Below, piece by piece: positions 24,821 to 32,535 of a stretch of 32,535 bases of DNA. The position numbers and the translations under genes are program-made. The notes under the pieces are model-generated. The model saw nothing but the letters and a program-made list of their open reading frames with translations, searched no databases and was not told where the DNA came from. Source of the DNA: Myxococcota bacterium (lineage in GTDB: Bacteria > Myxococcota_A > Polyangia > JAAYKL01); the NCBI GenBank assembly GCA_028278265.1, contig JANQET010000091.1, positions 1 to 32,535 on the forward strand. Direction: 5' to 3'. Position 1 is the first letter of the stretch, and every line of letters begins with the position of its first letter.

Positions 24821-25420
24821 CTAGCCACCGACGAAATAGTCGACCTTTTTCTTTTTCGGATCGTCGGTCCCCCACCGAATCGGTTTCTCTCTTTTTTGAT
24901 AGAGCGGGATATGTTTCGAGCAGTGCATGTACGCTTCCTCCACCTGCACCAGAACCCACCGTTCCGGTCGGCGTTTGCCCTTTTGTCCAATCGCTTCGGC
25001 GATACCGGCGGGCACCTCGGCCATCTTCAGCACGGCATCGTTCTCCAGAATCTCGGCCTTGCCGTTGATATGGAGCCCGACCGTGTCTTTTACGAAATCG
25101 ATGAACATCATGCCGATGTGGGGGTTTTCCGCAATATTGCCGAGGCTGGCCACCACGCCGTTGCCCCGGTATTCGGGGTAGATCAATCGCTTTTCATCGA
25201 GCACGTACACAAAGCCGGCCTCACCCGCGCGCAATGAACAGTCACACTCCCCGTCACCGTCCGCGGTTGCCACAAAAACGATCTCCTGCTGCCGAACAAA
25301 CTCGGTCATCCGTGGATTGAGATAATCGAGCACCTGTTTATCGTAAAACGCGTTGGCCCTTTTTTCAGTGCCATACCGCTGTTGCAGTGCATGCTCCCCT
25401 TTTGATCCGGGCTTGCCCAT
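24821..25420 (-). CDS. Pyridoxamine 5'-phosphate oxidase-fold (PPOX) flavin-binding protein
   Basis: A 199-aa protein with AAGGAGG before the ATG. The split-barrel fold shows in LNPRMTEFVRQQEIVFVATA, then CDCSLRAGEAGFVYVLDEKR and the flavin-binding type segment EYRGNGVVASLGNIAENPHI, GMMFIDFVKDTVGLHINGKA. It belongs to the large PPOX/pyridoxamine-phosphate-oxidase-related family, in which most members bind FMN or F420 and reduce small molecules. The sequence does not show the residues expected for true PdxH activity, so the substrate is open. It stands alone, with the palindromic element on one side and the ATPase/HNH pair on the other. Confidence 0.85.
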   Translation of the reverse strand: MGKPGSKGEHALQQRYGTEKRANAFYDKQVLDYLNPRMTEFVRQQEIVFVATADGDGECDCSLRAGEAGFVYVLDEKRLIYPEYRGNGVVASLGNIAENPHIGMMFIDFVKDTVGLHINGKAEILENDAVLKMAEVPAGIAEAIGQKGKRRPERWVLVQVEEAYMHCSKHIPLYQKREKPIRWGTDDPKKKKVDYFVGG

Positions 25421-25651
25421 CTCGGCCTCCTTGCCAAACGGAATCGCGCAAATTGGTCATCCCAACTTGGAAAATATCAGGCAATTCGGTACGTTAAAAC
25501 CAAAAAATCAAATACAGTTAATTTTCTTTTCAATTTCAAATAGTTATGCAGACCATTTATACAGATTATTATCGAAAGTGGTGAGCCAGATGGTCAGCAG
25601 AGCCCAAAAAACCATAAAATTGTCGTCATCCACTAAAAAGGAAGAACCAAG

Positions 25652-26350
25652 TCAAAAAACGATTCCAAGCTCTTCTAAAATGCTCTTGTCGAATTTTCGC
25701 ACCAAATAGCCGCGTATGAGACCGGCGAACGCGGCTTTGCGATGGGTGAGGCCCTGAATTTGGAGTTTAAGCTCACGGGCTTTTCTCGAGCTAGGTTTCT
25801 CTCTTTCGGCCAAATAGACCGAAATACGGTCCAGGATGTACGCGGCGTAACTTTGAATGTCGTTTCGCAGGTTCTTCACATGACCGGTTTCTCCACTGTT
25901 GTGGATCGATTCCAGCTCTTTGGCGGTGTTGGCCGCGGCTGGGTCATCGGAGCGTGTGGCCATGAAACTGATTTTGGTGGAAGTCGCGCTAAACTCAATC
26001 CACTGGTCCAGACGCGCTTCGATGTTGTCTTGTGCGGGATCGAGCATACCGCCTCTGGGGAAATGAGTGGGATTCCCTTGCTGATCGACCTCTGATTGTT
26101 CGGTCCATCTCAATCGGCGCTGGTTACAGCTGCAAGCGGGAAAGAGGTTGCTCCACTCGAACTTCAACTCTGGATAACCGCTTTTGGGCCTGAAATGCTC
26201 AACCTGAAATTCTGCTCCCACTTCCCGTTCACAGAGATAACATTTACTGAAAAAGTCCTCTTGGAGTTGATCGCGCACATCTTGCCCATTGTAACTTTTT
26301 TTCTTCGCCAGGCTGGCTGGTGACTCCGGATGCCGATGGACGCTAATCAT
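25652..26350 (-). CDS. HNH nuclease, PtuB-like (Septu / retron-effector type)
   Basis: A 232-aa protein whose N-terminal part is an HNH nuclease domain with a zinc-binding frame: Cys37 and Cys40 in KCYLCEREV, His52 in VEHFRPKS, Asn68 in WSNLF, Cys73 and Cys75 followed by Asn76 in ACSCNQRR. This layout (CxxC, EHFRPK, N, CxCN) is that of the family now known as PtuB in Septu defence systems and as an HNH effector of some retrons. The rest is helical. It starts 9 bp after the stop of the ATPase gene, without its own Shine-Dalgarno site. With the ATPase it would cut nucleic acid upon phage infection; that role is inferred from the family. Confidence 0.85.
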   Translation of the reverse strand: MISVHRHPESPASLAKKKSYNGQDVRDQLQEDFFSKCYLCEREVGAEFQVEHFRPKSGYPELKFEWSNLFPACSCNQRRLRWTEQSEVDQQGNPTHFPRGGMLDPAQDNIEARLDQWIEFSATSTKISFMATRSDDPAAANTAKELESIHNSGETGHVKNLRNDIQSYAAYILDRISVYLAEREKPSSRKARELKLQIQGLTHRKAAFAGLIRGYLVRKFDKSILEELGIVF

Positions 26351-26359
26351 TTTGCACGA

Positions 26360-27538
26360 CTATGAATCATCGCGGTTGGCGATGAGGCGTTGGCTATATT
26401 CGAGCATAATCATCGGGTGTCCGGTTTTACGGAGCCGCTGAACCAGCTCCCCCAGGCGATTGTCTTCGTCATCTGTTCGCGGTTGCTTTTCAATGAGGGC
26501 TTGGGCTTCTTCCAGCAGTGCGTTGGTTGAGTTGTCGAGGTCCGTGGGCAAGCCAAAATGTCCCGTCAGCACTTGTCCGTAAGGAATGCCCCGATATTCC
26601 TCACTATAACAGGCGCTCAACCGATCGAGATCAAACACAACGGCGCCGTCGACGCTGCTGATCACAGCAGGAGAATGTGTGGCAACGATGAATTGGATTC
26701 TGGGAAACATCCGCACGAGAAACGGAAGAATCGTCTTTTGAATCGTGGGGTGCAGGTGCGTGTCGATTTCATCGATCAACGCGACACCGGTCACCCGCTT
26801 GCTCGAACGGTCGATTTCGGAACCGTCGAGTCGCATGAGTAACTCTCCAACAATATCCAGCACCGCGGAGAAGCCTGCCGAAAGTTGAGAGAAGTTGTAC
26901 CGGGTCCCGTTCGGCTCGACGAAGCGAAGCTCATATGTTTTGGAGTCAAAATCGAGCTGCAATCCATCAATTTCGAAAATGGATGACAACTCGAGAACTA
27001 AACTGTCGAGCCAGCGCTCGATCGCCTCTGCCAATTCGGATTCGCTGTTCGCCTTGGCTAAAAGCTTCTGCAAATATTGATGTTTTAAATACGAGACAAA
27101 TTTTCTGCTTTCGTTTCCGGTTAAGGAATTTGATGGTGTCACCCGCTCCGGAACCTCGCCTGGCTTTTCAATGTGGCGCAATTTCCGTTCGTCTTTGAGA
27201 AAAACGCGAATAAAATACTCATCTTCTGTAAGAGGCGGATCATATGAAATTTTATCCATCTGCTTTGTCGCGGTTTCAAATTTGGCGCTTCGTTCCTTTA
27301 CGCGGGATTCGTCTGGTACGTAGTTGAGACTCGCTTTCCCTTCTCCGAGGTGTTCAATCGAATTGTCGGGATATGCAACCACCACCCCCCACAAAGCGTT
27401 GAGCAGGGTCGTCTTTCCCGTCCCGTTTCGTCCAGTGATGATGATGTGACGAAACTCGACTTCCGTCGTATCCACCATCAATTCCAGCGGGCGAATTCTG
27501 GGATGGGTCTTTATATGAAAACCGGTTATGTATGGCAT
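26360..27538 (-). CDS. AAA/ABC-type ATPase, PtuA-like
   Basis: A 392-aa cytoplasmic ATPase of the SMC/ABC-like group used in defence systems. Walker A is GRNGTGKTT (36-44), a signature-like LSAGFSAV is at 219-226, Walker B is VALIDEIDTHLHP (Asp256, Glu257), and the switch His288 lies in FIVATHSPAVISS. The middle (about 60-200) is a helical insert. It is shorter than most PtuA proteins I know of, but all ATPase motifs are intact. The gene is visibly less GC-rich than its conserved neighbours. GGAG precedes the ATG, and an extended -10 lies at 27587-27595. It forms a two-gene operon with the HNH protein, which argues for a Septu-like defence pair. Confidence 0.85.
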   Translation of the reverse strand: MPYITGFHIKTHPRIRPLELMVDTTEVEFRHIIITGRNGTGKTTLLNALWGVVVAYPDNSIEHLGEGKASLNYVPDESRVKERSAKFETATKQMDKISYDPPLTEDEYFIRVFLKDERKLRHIEKPGEVPERVTPSNSLTGNESRKFVSYLKHQYLQKLLAKANSESELAEAIERWLDSLVLELSSIFEIDGLQLDFDSKTYELRFVEPNGTRYNFSQLSAGFSAVLDIVGELLMRLDGSEIDRSSKRVTGVALIDEIDTHLHPTIQKTILPFLVRMFPRIQFIVATHSPAVISSVDGAVVFDLDRLSACYSEEYRGIPYGQVLTGHFGLPTDLDNSTNALLEEAQALIEKQPRTDDEDNRLGELVQRLRKTGHPMIMLEYSQRLIANRDDS

Positions 27539-27586
27539 CCTGTCTCCAGACTTTGCTCAGCGTCGTGGCGGATCACTGACTGAAAA

Positions 27587-27595
27587 ATTATCACA
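27587..27595 (-). promoter_or_regulatory. Candidate extended -10 promoter for the ATPase/HNH operon
   Basis: On the minus strand TGTGATAAT (TGn plus GATAAT) lies about 50 bp before the ATPase ATG. The matching -35 position holds only a poor hexamer, as is common for extended -10 promoters. Seen in sequence; use is inferred. Confidence 0.35.
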
Positions 27596-27663
27596 GCGTG
27601 AATACACGGTCCAGGATCAGTTGTGTGAGCCCTGGTTGATCACTGACATCGCGTTTGACTGAT

Positions 27664-28404
27664 TCAGGAAAGAAAAGCGGCGCGAGGGGGGCGTCCCAGG
27701 TGGTGCTCCCAAAACCGGAACAGGGCGTTCTTGAGCTCCACTTTGATCTCTTCGGTCAGCTCGACCTCGGGGGTGCGCTCCACCGGGAGGGTGGATAGGG
27801 CGGCGAGGGCTCTGCCGGCGGCCGCCTGGAGCAGAATGGGTCCCTTGCCGCAGGGGGTGCAGACCACCCCGCCGCGGGCCGGGTTGAAATAGACCTTTTT
27901 GTCGGCGGGCACCGGCTTGCCGCAGGCGTTGCAGTGGATTGTCGAGACCGCGGTACCGCTTTGAGCCAGTATTCTCAACGTCCCGGCGATGACCACTGCA
28001 TCGACCTTGTTGAGCTCGATATCCCCGATCAGGCTGAGCACTCGAACGACCAGCGAGAACAACCGATCATCCGGGAGCTGCTCGGTGGTAACCTCCCGGG
28101 CGAGCTCGAGCACCAACGAGCCCGCTTCGACCCGTTTGAGATCGGTGGCCAAGTTGGGGTGCGCATCGAGCAAGGTGGCCTCTTTGAGGGGCCAGAGCTC
28201 CCCCCGCCGATGGCCCAGGACGGCTTCGAACACCGCAAAGGTGGCCAGGGCACCGGCAAATCGGCGATTGCTCTTTCGCGCTCCGCGGGCCAGCACCGAG
28301 ATCCGGCCCAGGGTTTCGGTGAGCAGGGTGAGAATGCGATCCGATTCTTTGAAGTCGACCGAGCGCAGAATGATCGCCCGGGTAGTACGATCCGGCTGGG
28401 TCAA
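27664..28404 (-). CDS. recO: DNA repair protein RecO
   Basis: A 246-aa RecO, which helps load RecA on single-stranded DNA with RecR. The N-terminal OB-fold begins TRAIILRSVDFKESDRILTL and continues LARGARKS. The C-terminal part carries the four-Cys zinc site Cys158-x2-Cys161 (CNACGK) and Cys182-x2-Cys185 (CTPCGKG). The start I choose is the TTG at 28404, whose last two bases overlap the TGA of mgtE. The frame is open far upstream, but that stretch overlaps mgtE and does not look like RecO. The length fits the family. It is co-transcribed with mgtE and the TPR lipoprotein gene. Confidence 0.92.
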   Translation of the reverse strand: MTQPDRTTRAIILRSVDFKESDRILTLLTETLGRISVLARGARKSNRRFAGALATFAVFEAVLGHRRGELWPLKEATLLDAHPNLATDLKRVEAGSLVLELAREVTTEQLPDDRLFSLVVRVLSLIGDIELNKVDAVVIAGTLRILAQSGTAVSTIHCNACGKPVPADKKVYFNPARGGVVCTPCGKGPILLQAAAGRALAALSTLPVERTPEVELTEEIKVELKNALFRFWEHHLGRPPRAAFLS

Positions 28405-29774
28405 ATGATCGCCGTGGCGATGCCCAGGTATACCGAGACGCCAATCACGTCGATTGCCGTGGTGACGAACGGACCCGTGGCCACAGCCGGATCGATGTGG
28501 ATCTTGGCGAATACCAGCGGCATCAGCGCACCGACCGTTGCGGCGAGCACCATCGACAGGGATGCGGCGATCGCTACAACGATGGCCACGCTCAACGCAT
28601 TGAGCTCGGCACTCTCGTAGGTATCGAAAAACCCGGTGGCGCCGATGGCAGCGCCGAACAGCAGGCCGAGCAAGACGCCGATGATGATCTCGCGGCCGAC
28701 CACCTTCCAAAAGTGTTTGACCTCGATATTGCGCGTGGCCAACCCGCGCACGACAATGGTCAGCGACTGGGTACCCACGTTGCCCGCCATCCCGATGATC
28801 ACCGGGATAAATGCGGCCAGTTGGACCGATCGCTCGATCGTTCCCCGGTACTTGCCGATGATCATCGCGGCGACAATCCCACCGAACCACGCCGCGGCCA
28901 GCCACGGCAGGCGTCGGCGGATCCAGCCGAACACCGAGACGTTTTTGGCGTATTCATCTCCGGCACCGGCCATCTTGAGGATGTCCTCGGTGGCTTCCTC
29001 GCGGATCACGTCGATAACGTCATCGACCGTGATCACCCCGACGAGTTGATTGGTCTCATCGACCACCGGCACGGCCAAGAAGTCATAGCGCGAGACGAGC
29101 CGGGCCACTTCCTCCTGGTGCTCATCGGTGCGCACCGAGACCACGTGGGGGTTCATCACTTCCCACAGCTGGATCTCCGGTTTGGAGGTGACCAGCTGGC
29201 GCAACGAGACAACGCCGACCAGCGAGTTGTGGTCATTGACCACATAGATGTAGAACGCCATTTCCACGTCCGGCGAGTCGCGCACGATGCGGATCGCTTG
29301 CTCGGCGGTGGTGTCTTCTTGAATGGCCAGGGGATCCGGGCTCATGATACCGCCGGCGGTGTTTTCCCCGTACCGCAGCAGCTCGGCGACCTCTTCGGAT
29401 TCGCTCTGGGGCAAGGCGGCGAGAAACTTGGCGGCCACCTCTTCGTCCAAAATGCCGAGAATATCGGCCCGGTCGTCGCCGGACATCTCCCGCAACAACA
29501 CCGCCGCGCGCTCGAGGGGCATTTCGGTCAGCACCTCGGCCGCGTGGTCGGGCGGCAAACAGGCAATCACTTCGGATTGGCGCTCATCATCACCGACATA
29601 GGTCAGCAGTTTTTGTCTCTCTTGGGGGAGAAACGAATCGAGCACATGAGCGATATCGACCGGATGGGTCCGCGCGAGGATCTTCTTCAGACTAGGACTG
29701 GCGTTGCGCCGGAGCAGTCGCTTGATCGTTTCGGCGAACCGATAGTTCGGCTGGGGCAGGGAAGAAGGTCTCAT
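28401..29774 (-). CDS. mgtE: Magnesium transporter MgtE
   Basis: A 457-aa inner-membrane Mg2+ channel of normal length. The N domain (about 1-135) has the helical MgtE_N repeats (LLRRNASPSLKKILARTHPV, DHAAEVLTEMPLERAAVLLR). Two CBS domains (about 140-260) follow (GIMSPDPLAIQEDTTAEQAI, LVGVVSLRQLV; VMNPHVVSVRTDEHQEEVAR, LVGVITVDDVIDVIREEATE). The five-helix membrane domain (about 290-457) contains IGMAGNVGTQSLTIVVRGLA, the conserved pore segment. The ATG at 29774 sits 8 bp after the stop of the upstream TPR gene. Magnesium gates the N/CBS unit in known members. Confidence 0.95.
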   Translation of the reverse strand: MRPSSLPQPNYRFAETIKRLLRRNASPSLKKILARTHPVDIAHVLDSFLPQERQKLLTYVGDDERQSEVIACLPPDHAAEVLTEMPLERAAVLLREMSGDDRADILGILDEEVAAKFLAALPQSESEEVAELLRYGENTAGGIMSPDPLAIQEDTTAEQAIRIVRDSPDVEMAFYIYVVNDHNSLVGVVSLRQLVTSKPEIQLWEVMNPHVVSVRTDEHQEEVARLVSRYDFLAVPVVDETNQLVGVITVDDVIDVIREEATEDILKMAGAGDEYAKNVSVFGWIRRRLPWLAAAWFGGIVAAMIIGKYRGTIERSVQLAAFIPVIIGMAGNVGTQSLTIVVRGLATRNIEVKHFWKVVGREIIIGVLLGLLFGAAIGATGFFDTYESAELNALSVAIVVAIAASLSMVLAATVGALMPLVFAKIHIDPAVATGPFVTTAIDVIGVSVYLGIATAII

Positions 29775-29782
29775 CGGCCAAC

Positions 29783-30568
29783 CTACAATCCTCCCGCGGT
29801 CTCCGCACAACTGCGACCGATCGGGCTGGCGGCATTGATCGCGCGACACTTGTCGAAGGCCGCCTTGGCCTGATCGTCCTCGCCCAAGCGAAGATAGGTC
29901 ATACCCAACAAGTGGTGGGCGTCCTGGAGTTGATCGCACCCGGCTTCGGGAATCGCGATTGCCTGGCGCAGGGTGTCCCGGGCCACCTCGTAGTCCCGCT
30001 TGTGGTAGTACGCTTGACCCAAGCGGTAGGCGCCGACGCAGAATTTGGGTTGTTCGAACATGGCGCGCCTGAGCACCTCAATCGCCTTGTCGTGCTCACC
30101 GGTCTCGATATAGGCCCAGCCCAGATTGCCGAAGGCGAGCCACGGCTCGCGATTCAACACTTCCTGGGCTGCCTTGTTGAGCACTTCAATCGCCTCCTCG
30201 TAGCGCTTTGTATGAATGAATAGCACACCTAAACTGTTTTGCACCTCAGACAGTGCGGAGGGATTGTTCTCGGCGCGTAACTCGGCGGCGGCGACAAGAT
30301 GGACTTCCGCTTCATCGAACTCCCCGCGACCCAGACGAATCACCCCGAGGAGATAGTGGGCCCGGTCGTTTTGGGGATTGGCCTCCACGGCGCGGGTCAG
30401 ATTGCGAATGGCGCCGAGGTTGTCCCGCTGATCGAACCAACTGATATACGCCGCTTCATAGAACCGATCGGATTGTCGAATGGACTTGTCGGAGATTTGA
30501 CTGCCCCCGCAGGAAAGCCCGAAGGCCAAACTCACGAGCAGTATCATCTGGTGTTGAACGCGCCGCAT
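29783..30568 (-). CDS. tgl: TPR lipoprotein, Tgl/PilW-like (type IV pilus assembly)
   Basis: A protein of about 261 residues from the ATG at 30568; a TTG at 30586 in frame is an alternative. The signal ends in LAFGLSC, a lipobox, so it is probably anchored in the outer membrane. It has about six tetratricopeptide repeats (GAIRNLTRAVEANPQNDRAH, NLGWAYIETGEHDKAIEVLR, YRLGQAYYHKRDYEVARDTL) and ends with a cysteine-bearing segment (ASPIGRSC), as in myxobacterial Tgl. Tgl and PilW are needed to assemble the PilQ secretin of type IV pili, so a role in pilus-driven motility is likely by family. No other pil genes are in the window. The gene leads into mgtE and recO. Confidence 0.75.
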   Translation of the reverse strand: MRRVQHQMILLVSLAFGLSCGGSQISDKSIRQSDRFYEAAYISWFDQRDNLGAIRNLTRAVEANPQNDRAHYLLGVIRLGRGEFDEAEVHLVAAAELRAENNPSALSEVQNSLGVLFIHTKRYEEAIEVLNKAAQEVLNREPWLAFGNLGWAYIETGEHDKAIEVLRRAMFEQPKFCVGAYRLGQAYYHKRDYEVARDTLRQAIAIPEAGCDQLQDAHHLLGMTYLRLGEDDQAKAAFDKCRAINAASPIGRSCAETAGGL

Positions 30569-30667
30569 CCCTAGCAAAATCCTCAAAAAACAGGGGCATT
30601 GGTAACAAGAAAGCCCACTGGGGTCAAGGCGAATACAGCCGGATAATGTGCGGGATTTCGGACGGTT

Positions 30668-31282
30668 TTAGTGCGCTTCGAGGGTCTGGTGCTTGGTCGT
30701 ATCGTCGACCTGGGAGGCATCCACGGAGAGGCTCATCAACACAGCGGAGATCTTGACCCGTTTACCCGCTTCATGTCCCCGTCCAATCACCAACTTGGCC
30801 CGGTCAGCTGACGAGAACGACTTTCGGCCGTTGCCCAGCCGTTTCTTGGCCGTCACCGCGATTTGATTCGTTCCTCGATTGAGCCACGCGGATATTTCGA
30901 TAATCGTCTGCCCTGAGCCGGCTTTGATGACCTTGCGCTCGATGCCGTTGATCAGGACGATAAAATCGTACTGGGCTCGCCCGGCCGGCGAGGGGTTGGT
31001 CACCAGATAGTAGTGGTTGTTCAGCGATGGATTGGGTCCCCCGTTGGCGTGGGGCCGCCTCGCCGGTTGCGCGGGAACCGGATCGTCGACAACCTTGACC
31101 TTGTACTTGGGAGCATCGATGTGGATATTACCGCTGGCATCGATGTAAATCGTCGCGTTCTTGAACGTCTTGCCCCGCAGGGTGCTGATGTCCACGCCAT
31201 TGAGAAAAATCGATCGGGCGAACGCCGAGGGCGCTGCCGCCAGGGCAGCAACAAACACTGTTGTGGCTAGAAATTTTAACAT
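30668..31282 (-). CDS. Secreted hypothetical protein
   Basis: A 204-aa protein with a clear Sec signal peptide (MLKFLATTVFVAALAAAPSA, cleavage near AFA-RSI) and a strong AAGGAGG site before the ATG. The mature part starts with SIFLNGVDISTLRGKTFKNA and a DASGNIHIDAPKYKVKVVD strand pair. A Pro/Arg/Asn-rich linker follows, then a beta-rich domain (YYLVTNPSPAGRAQYDFIVL, INGIERKVIKAGSGQTIIEI) that looks like a carbohydrate- or ligand-binding sandwich. I recall similar short secreted proteins in myxobacterial genomes but no function. It stands as a separate gene, 129 bp after the Crp-type regulator gene. Confidence 0.75.
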   Translation of the reverse strand: MLKFLATTVFVAALAAAPSAFARSIFLNGVDISTLRGKTFKNATIYIDASGNIHIDAPKYKVKVVDDPVPAQPARRPHANGGPNPSLNNHYYLVTNPSPAGRAQYDFIVLINGIERKVIKAGSGQTIIEISAWLNRGTNQIAVTAKKRLGNGRKSFSSADRAKLVIGRGHEAGKRVKISAVLMSLSVDASQVDDTTKHQTLEAH

Positions 31283-31411
31283 ATTCGAGCAACCTCCTTA
31301 CTTGTCGTTACCCTTCCACAAGGGGTTGGACGGTTATGCCCAGTAAATAATTTAACCCATTCAGCTCGATAGTAATAGCAATTCGATCTCGTTCAGAGCA
31401 GCCTCGATTGC

Positions 31412-32068
31412 TCAACCCCGCTTGAGGTCCTCTTTCATACCCATCAGCTGATAGAGTTTGCGCAGGGCGCCCAGATCGAGGATTTCGATTTTTTCGTTGG
31501 CGATTTTCAGGTATCGATTCTCGCGAAGCTGCAGGATACCCCGCTTGACGGAATCGACGTCGAGACCGATGCGTGAGGAGAGCTCGATCGGGGAGATACT
31601 GAGCAGGGTCCGGCCGTCGACCGGAGAGACCCCCTGAGCCAATTTGATCAGCGTATTGACTATTTTGCTCTGACTGTCCCGCAGCAGCATATTCTCAATT
31701 CGCTCTTCCGACGCCTGAAGCCGGCGAATCAACTGCTTGATCAGCTTGGCCGCCACATCGGACTGCTTGCGCAACAGCTCGTCAAAATCCTCGGCTTTGA
31801 ATGCCAACACCCGGCAATCGCCCAAGGCCACGGCAGAGCAGGGATGGTGACTACCGCTGAGCAATGCTGTCTCTCCGCAGATATCGCCAGCTTTGAGCAC
31901 GACGATATCCCGCTCGACAAAGCGAACGCGCTTGATCAGACGGATTCGCCCTTCCACGACCATGAACACTTCCCGCGCCTCTTCATCCTCGACGAAGATC
32001 ATCTCCCCGCCGGCATAGCGGCGACCGAAGCGGTCAAACAGTCGTTCTCTGCTCTTCTCTTGGTCCAT
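31412..32068 (-). CDS. Crp/Fnr-type transcription regulator
   Basis: A 218-aa regulator. The N-terminal cyclic-nucleotide-binding beta-roll (about 15-115) reads GEMIFVEDEEAREVFMVVEG, LKAGDICGETALLSG. A long dimer helix follows (about 115-145), then a C-terminal winged helix (about 165-205: LSISPIELSSRIGLDVDSVK, RGILQLRENRYLKI). In the phosphate-binding cassette the Glu is present (GETALL, 65-70), but the Arg-x-Ala that holds the cyclic phosphate is replaced by HPCSA (75-79). It may therefore bind another ligand or none. The gene lies between the MaoC-like gene and the secreted protein gene, all on the minus strand. Confidence 0.88.
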   Translation of the reverse strand: MDQEKSRERLFDRFGRRYAGGEMIFVEDEEAREVFMVVEGRIRLIKRVRFVERDIVVLKAGDICGETALLSGSHHPCSAVALGDCRVLAFKAEDFDELLRKQSDVAAKLIKQLIRRLQASEERIENMLLRDSQSKIVNTLIKLAQGVSPVDGRTLLSISPIELSSRIGLDVDSVKRGILQLRENRYLKIANEKIEILDLGALRKLYQLMGMKEDLKRG

Positions 32069-32125
32069 GATCAGATGGTTGATTCTAGGGATAGTGAATT
32101 AAAAAAGCAATCGGGATTGTCCATC

Positions 32126-32535
32126 TTACTCGTACTCGAAGAGTGCGTTGGCAATCGCCACCTGTCCGCTCTGTTTGACTGTCACTGTAATCGCGGCCTG
32201 TCCGGGTTCGGCCAGCGGCCACCCCTGCACGACCAGGGTATCTCCGGGCATCACCACCTTGGCAAAGCGCGCTTCGAAGGATCGAAAGCGAGCCGGTTCA
32301 TCACCGGCCAACTCCCGCAGCGCCGCTCGGGCGGCGATGCCGTAGAAACACAAGCCGTGCAGAATTGGGCGATCGAAACCGGCCTGCTTGGCCGTCTCCG
32401 GGTTGGCGTGGATGGGGTTGATATCCCCGTTGAGGCGATAGAGCAACGCCTGGTTGGCTGTGGTGGGAACCTCGACGCTGAATGCGAGTTCGCAGTCGGA
32501 CGGGGGTTTGGTTCTCAGCAAGGCCGGAGGCCGCG
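32126..32535 (-). CDS. MaoC-like hydratase (enoyl-CoA hydratase 2 type), 5' part outside the window
   Basis: The reading frame is open to the window edge, so the N-terminal part is missing. The visible 136 residues or so match the C-terminal hotdog domain of enoyl-CoA hydratase 2/MaoC proteins: TTANQALLYRLNGDINPIHA (with the Asp and His of the hydratase motif), then AKQAGFDRPILHGLCFYGIA and MPGDTLVVQGW. The conserved D-x4-H pattern of the active site (DINPIHA) is intact, so it is probably an active 2-enoyl-CoA hydratase or a domain of a larger multifunctional enzyme. A TTG near 32521 is in frame but is not a convincing start. It converts trans-2-enoyl-CoA to (R)-3-hydroxyacyl-CoA in the known family. 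Confidence 0.88.
   Translation of the reverse strand, partial: RPPALLRTKPPSDCELAFSVEVPTTANQALLYRLNGDINPIHANPETAKQAGFDRPILHGLCFYGIAARAALRELAGDEPARFRSFEARFAKVVMPGDTLVVQGWPLAEPGQAAITVTVKQSGQVAIANALFEYE

Noticed and set aside
27571..27647. Direct repeat GATCACTGAC (27571-27580 and 27638-27647) as target-site duplication or attachment repeat of the ATPase/HNH island
   Set aside because: Both copies lie on the same side of the gene pair, so they do not flank it.
25421..27663. Retron (reverse transcriptase plus msr-msd) around the ATPase/HNH pair
   Set aside because: No reverse transcriptase motif occurs in any frame nearby, and the flanking gaps (230 and 125 bp) show no clear msr-msd fold.
1..32535. 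CRISPR arrays and rRNA genes
   Set aside because: No regularly spaced direct repeats and no rRNA-like sequence were seen.

Overview
The window looks like a chromosomal segment of a GC-rich, Gram-negative predatory or gliding-type bacterium of the old Deltaproteobacteria, most likely Myxococcota or a close relative. The evidence is a Ser/Thr kinase with an HRDVSPQN catalytic loop and four PEGA-like repeats, a protein with an AgmX/PglI-like C-terminus, a Tgl/PilW-like TPR lipoprotein, a MshEN/HD-GYP/receiver/DUF4388 fusion, and many signal-peptide-bearing outer-membrane proteins. No species can be named from the sequence alone.

Left part (1-5152): an AT-richer accessory block that looks like one end of an integrated element. 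It ends with a tyrosine recombinase whose gene lies about 90 bp from the 3' end of a tRNA-Ala(GGC) gene. Two small excisionase-like HTH proteins precede the integrase. Further left are an unknown 217-aa protein, a winged-helix-type protein, a 95-aa protein and about 1.67 kb with no convincing gene. The other end of the element lies outside the window.

Middle part (5400-24530): the conserved-looking chromosome. It holds a glycogen-synthase-like pseudoenzyme, a kinase plus outer-membrane protein operon on the minus strand, and a HEAT protein coupled to a propeller/HEAT/AgmX fusion on the plus strand. A minus-strand operon of RNase HI, ketoacyl synthase, chain-length-factor-like protein and outer-membrane barrel follows, with 4-bp start/stop overlaps throughout. 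Next come a multi-domain signalling protein and a minus-strand run of lipoprotein, large barrel, ECF sigma factor, anti-sigma factor, small secreted protein and DUF3106-like protein.

Right part (24531-32535): a 154-bp MITE-like palindromic element, a PPOX-fold flavoprotein and a two-gene AAA ATPase/HNH pair resembling the Septu (PtuA-PtuB) defence system. Then come tgl-like, mgtE and recO in one operon, a secreted protein, a Crp/Fnr-type regulator and a MaoC-like hydratase cut by the window edge. The best candidates for under-described biology are the coupled RNase H/KS/CLF/barrel operon, the sigma cassette whose anti-sigma tail and small secreted protein share an NL-x-LLQ-x-I motif, the signalling fusion with substituted active-site residues, and the integrated element with its long non-coding interior.
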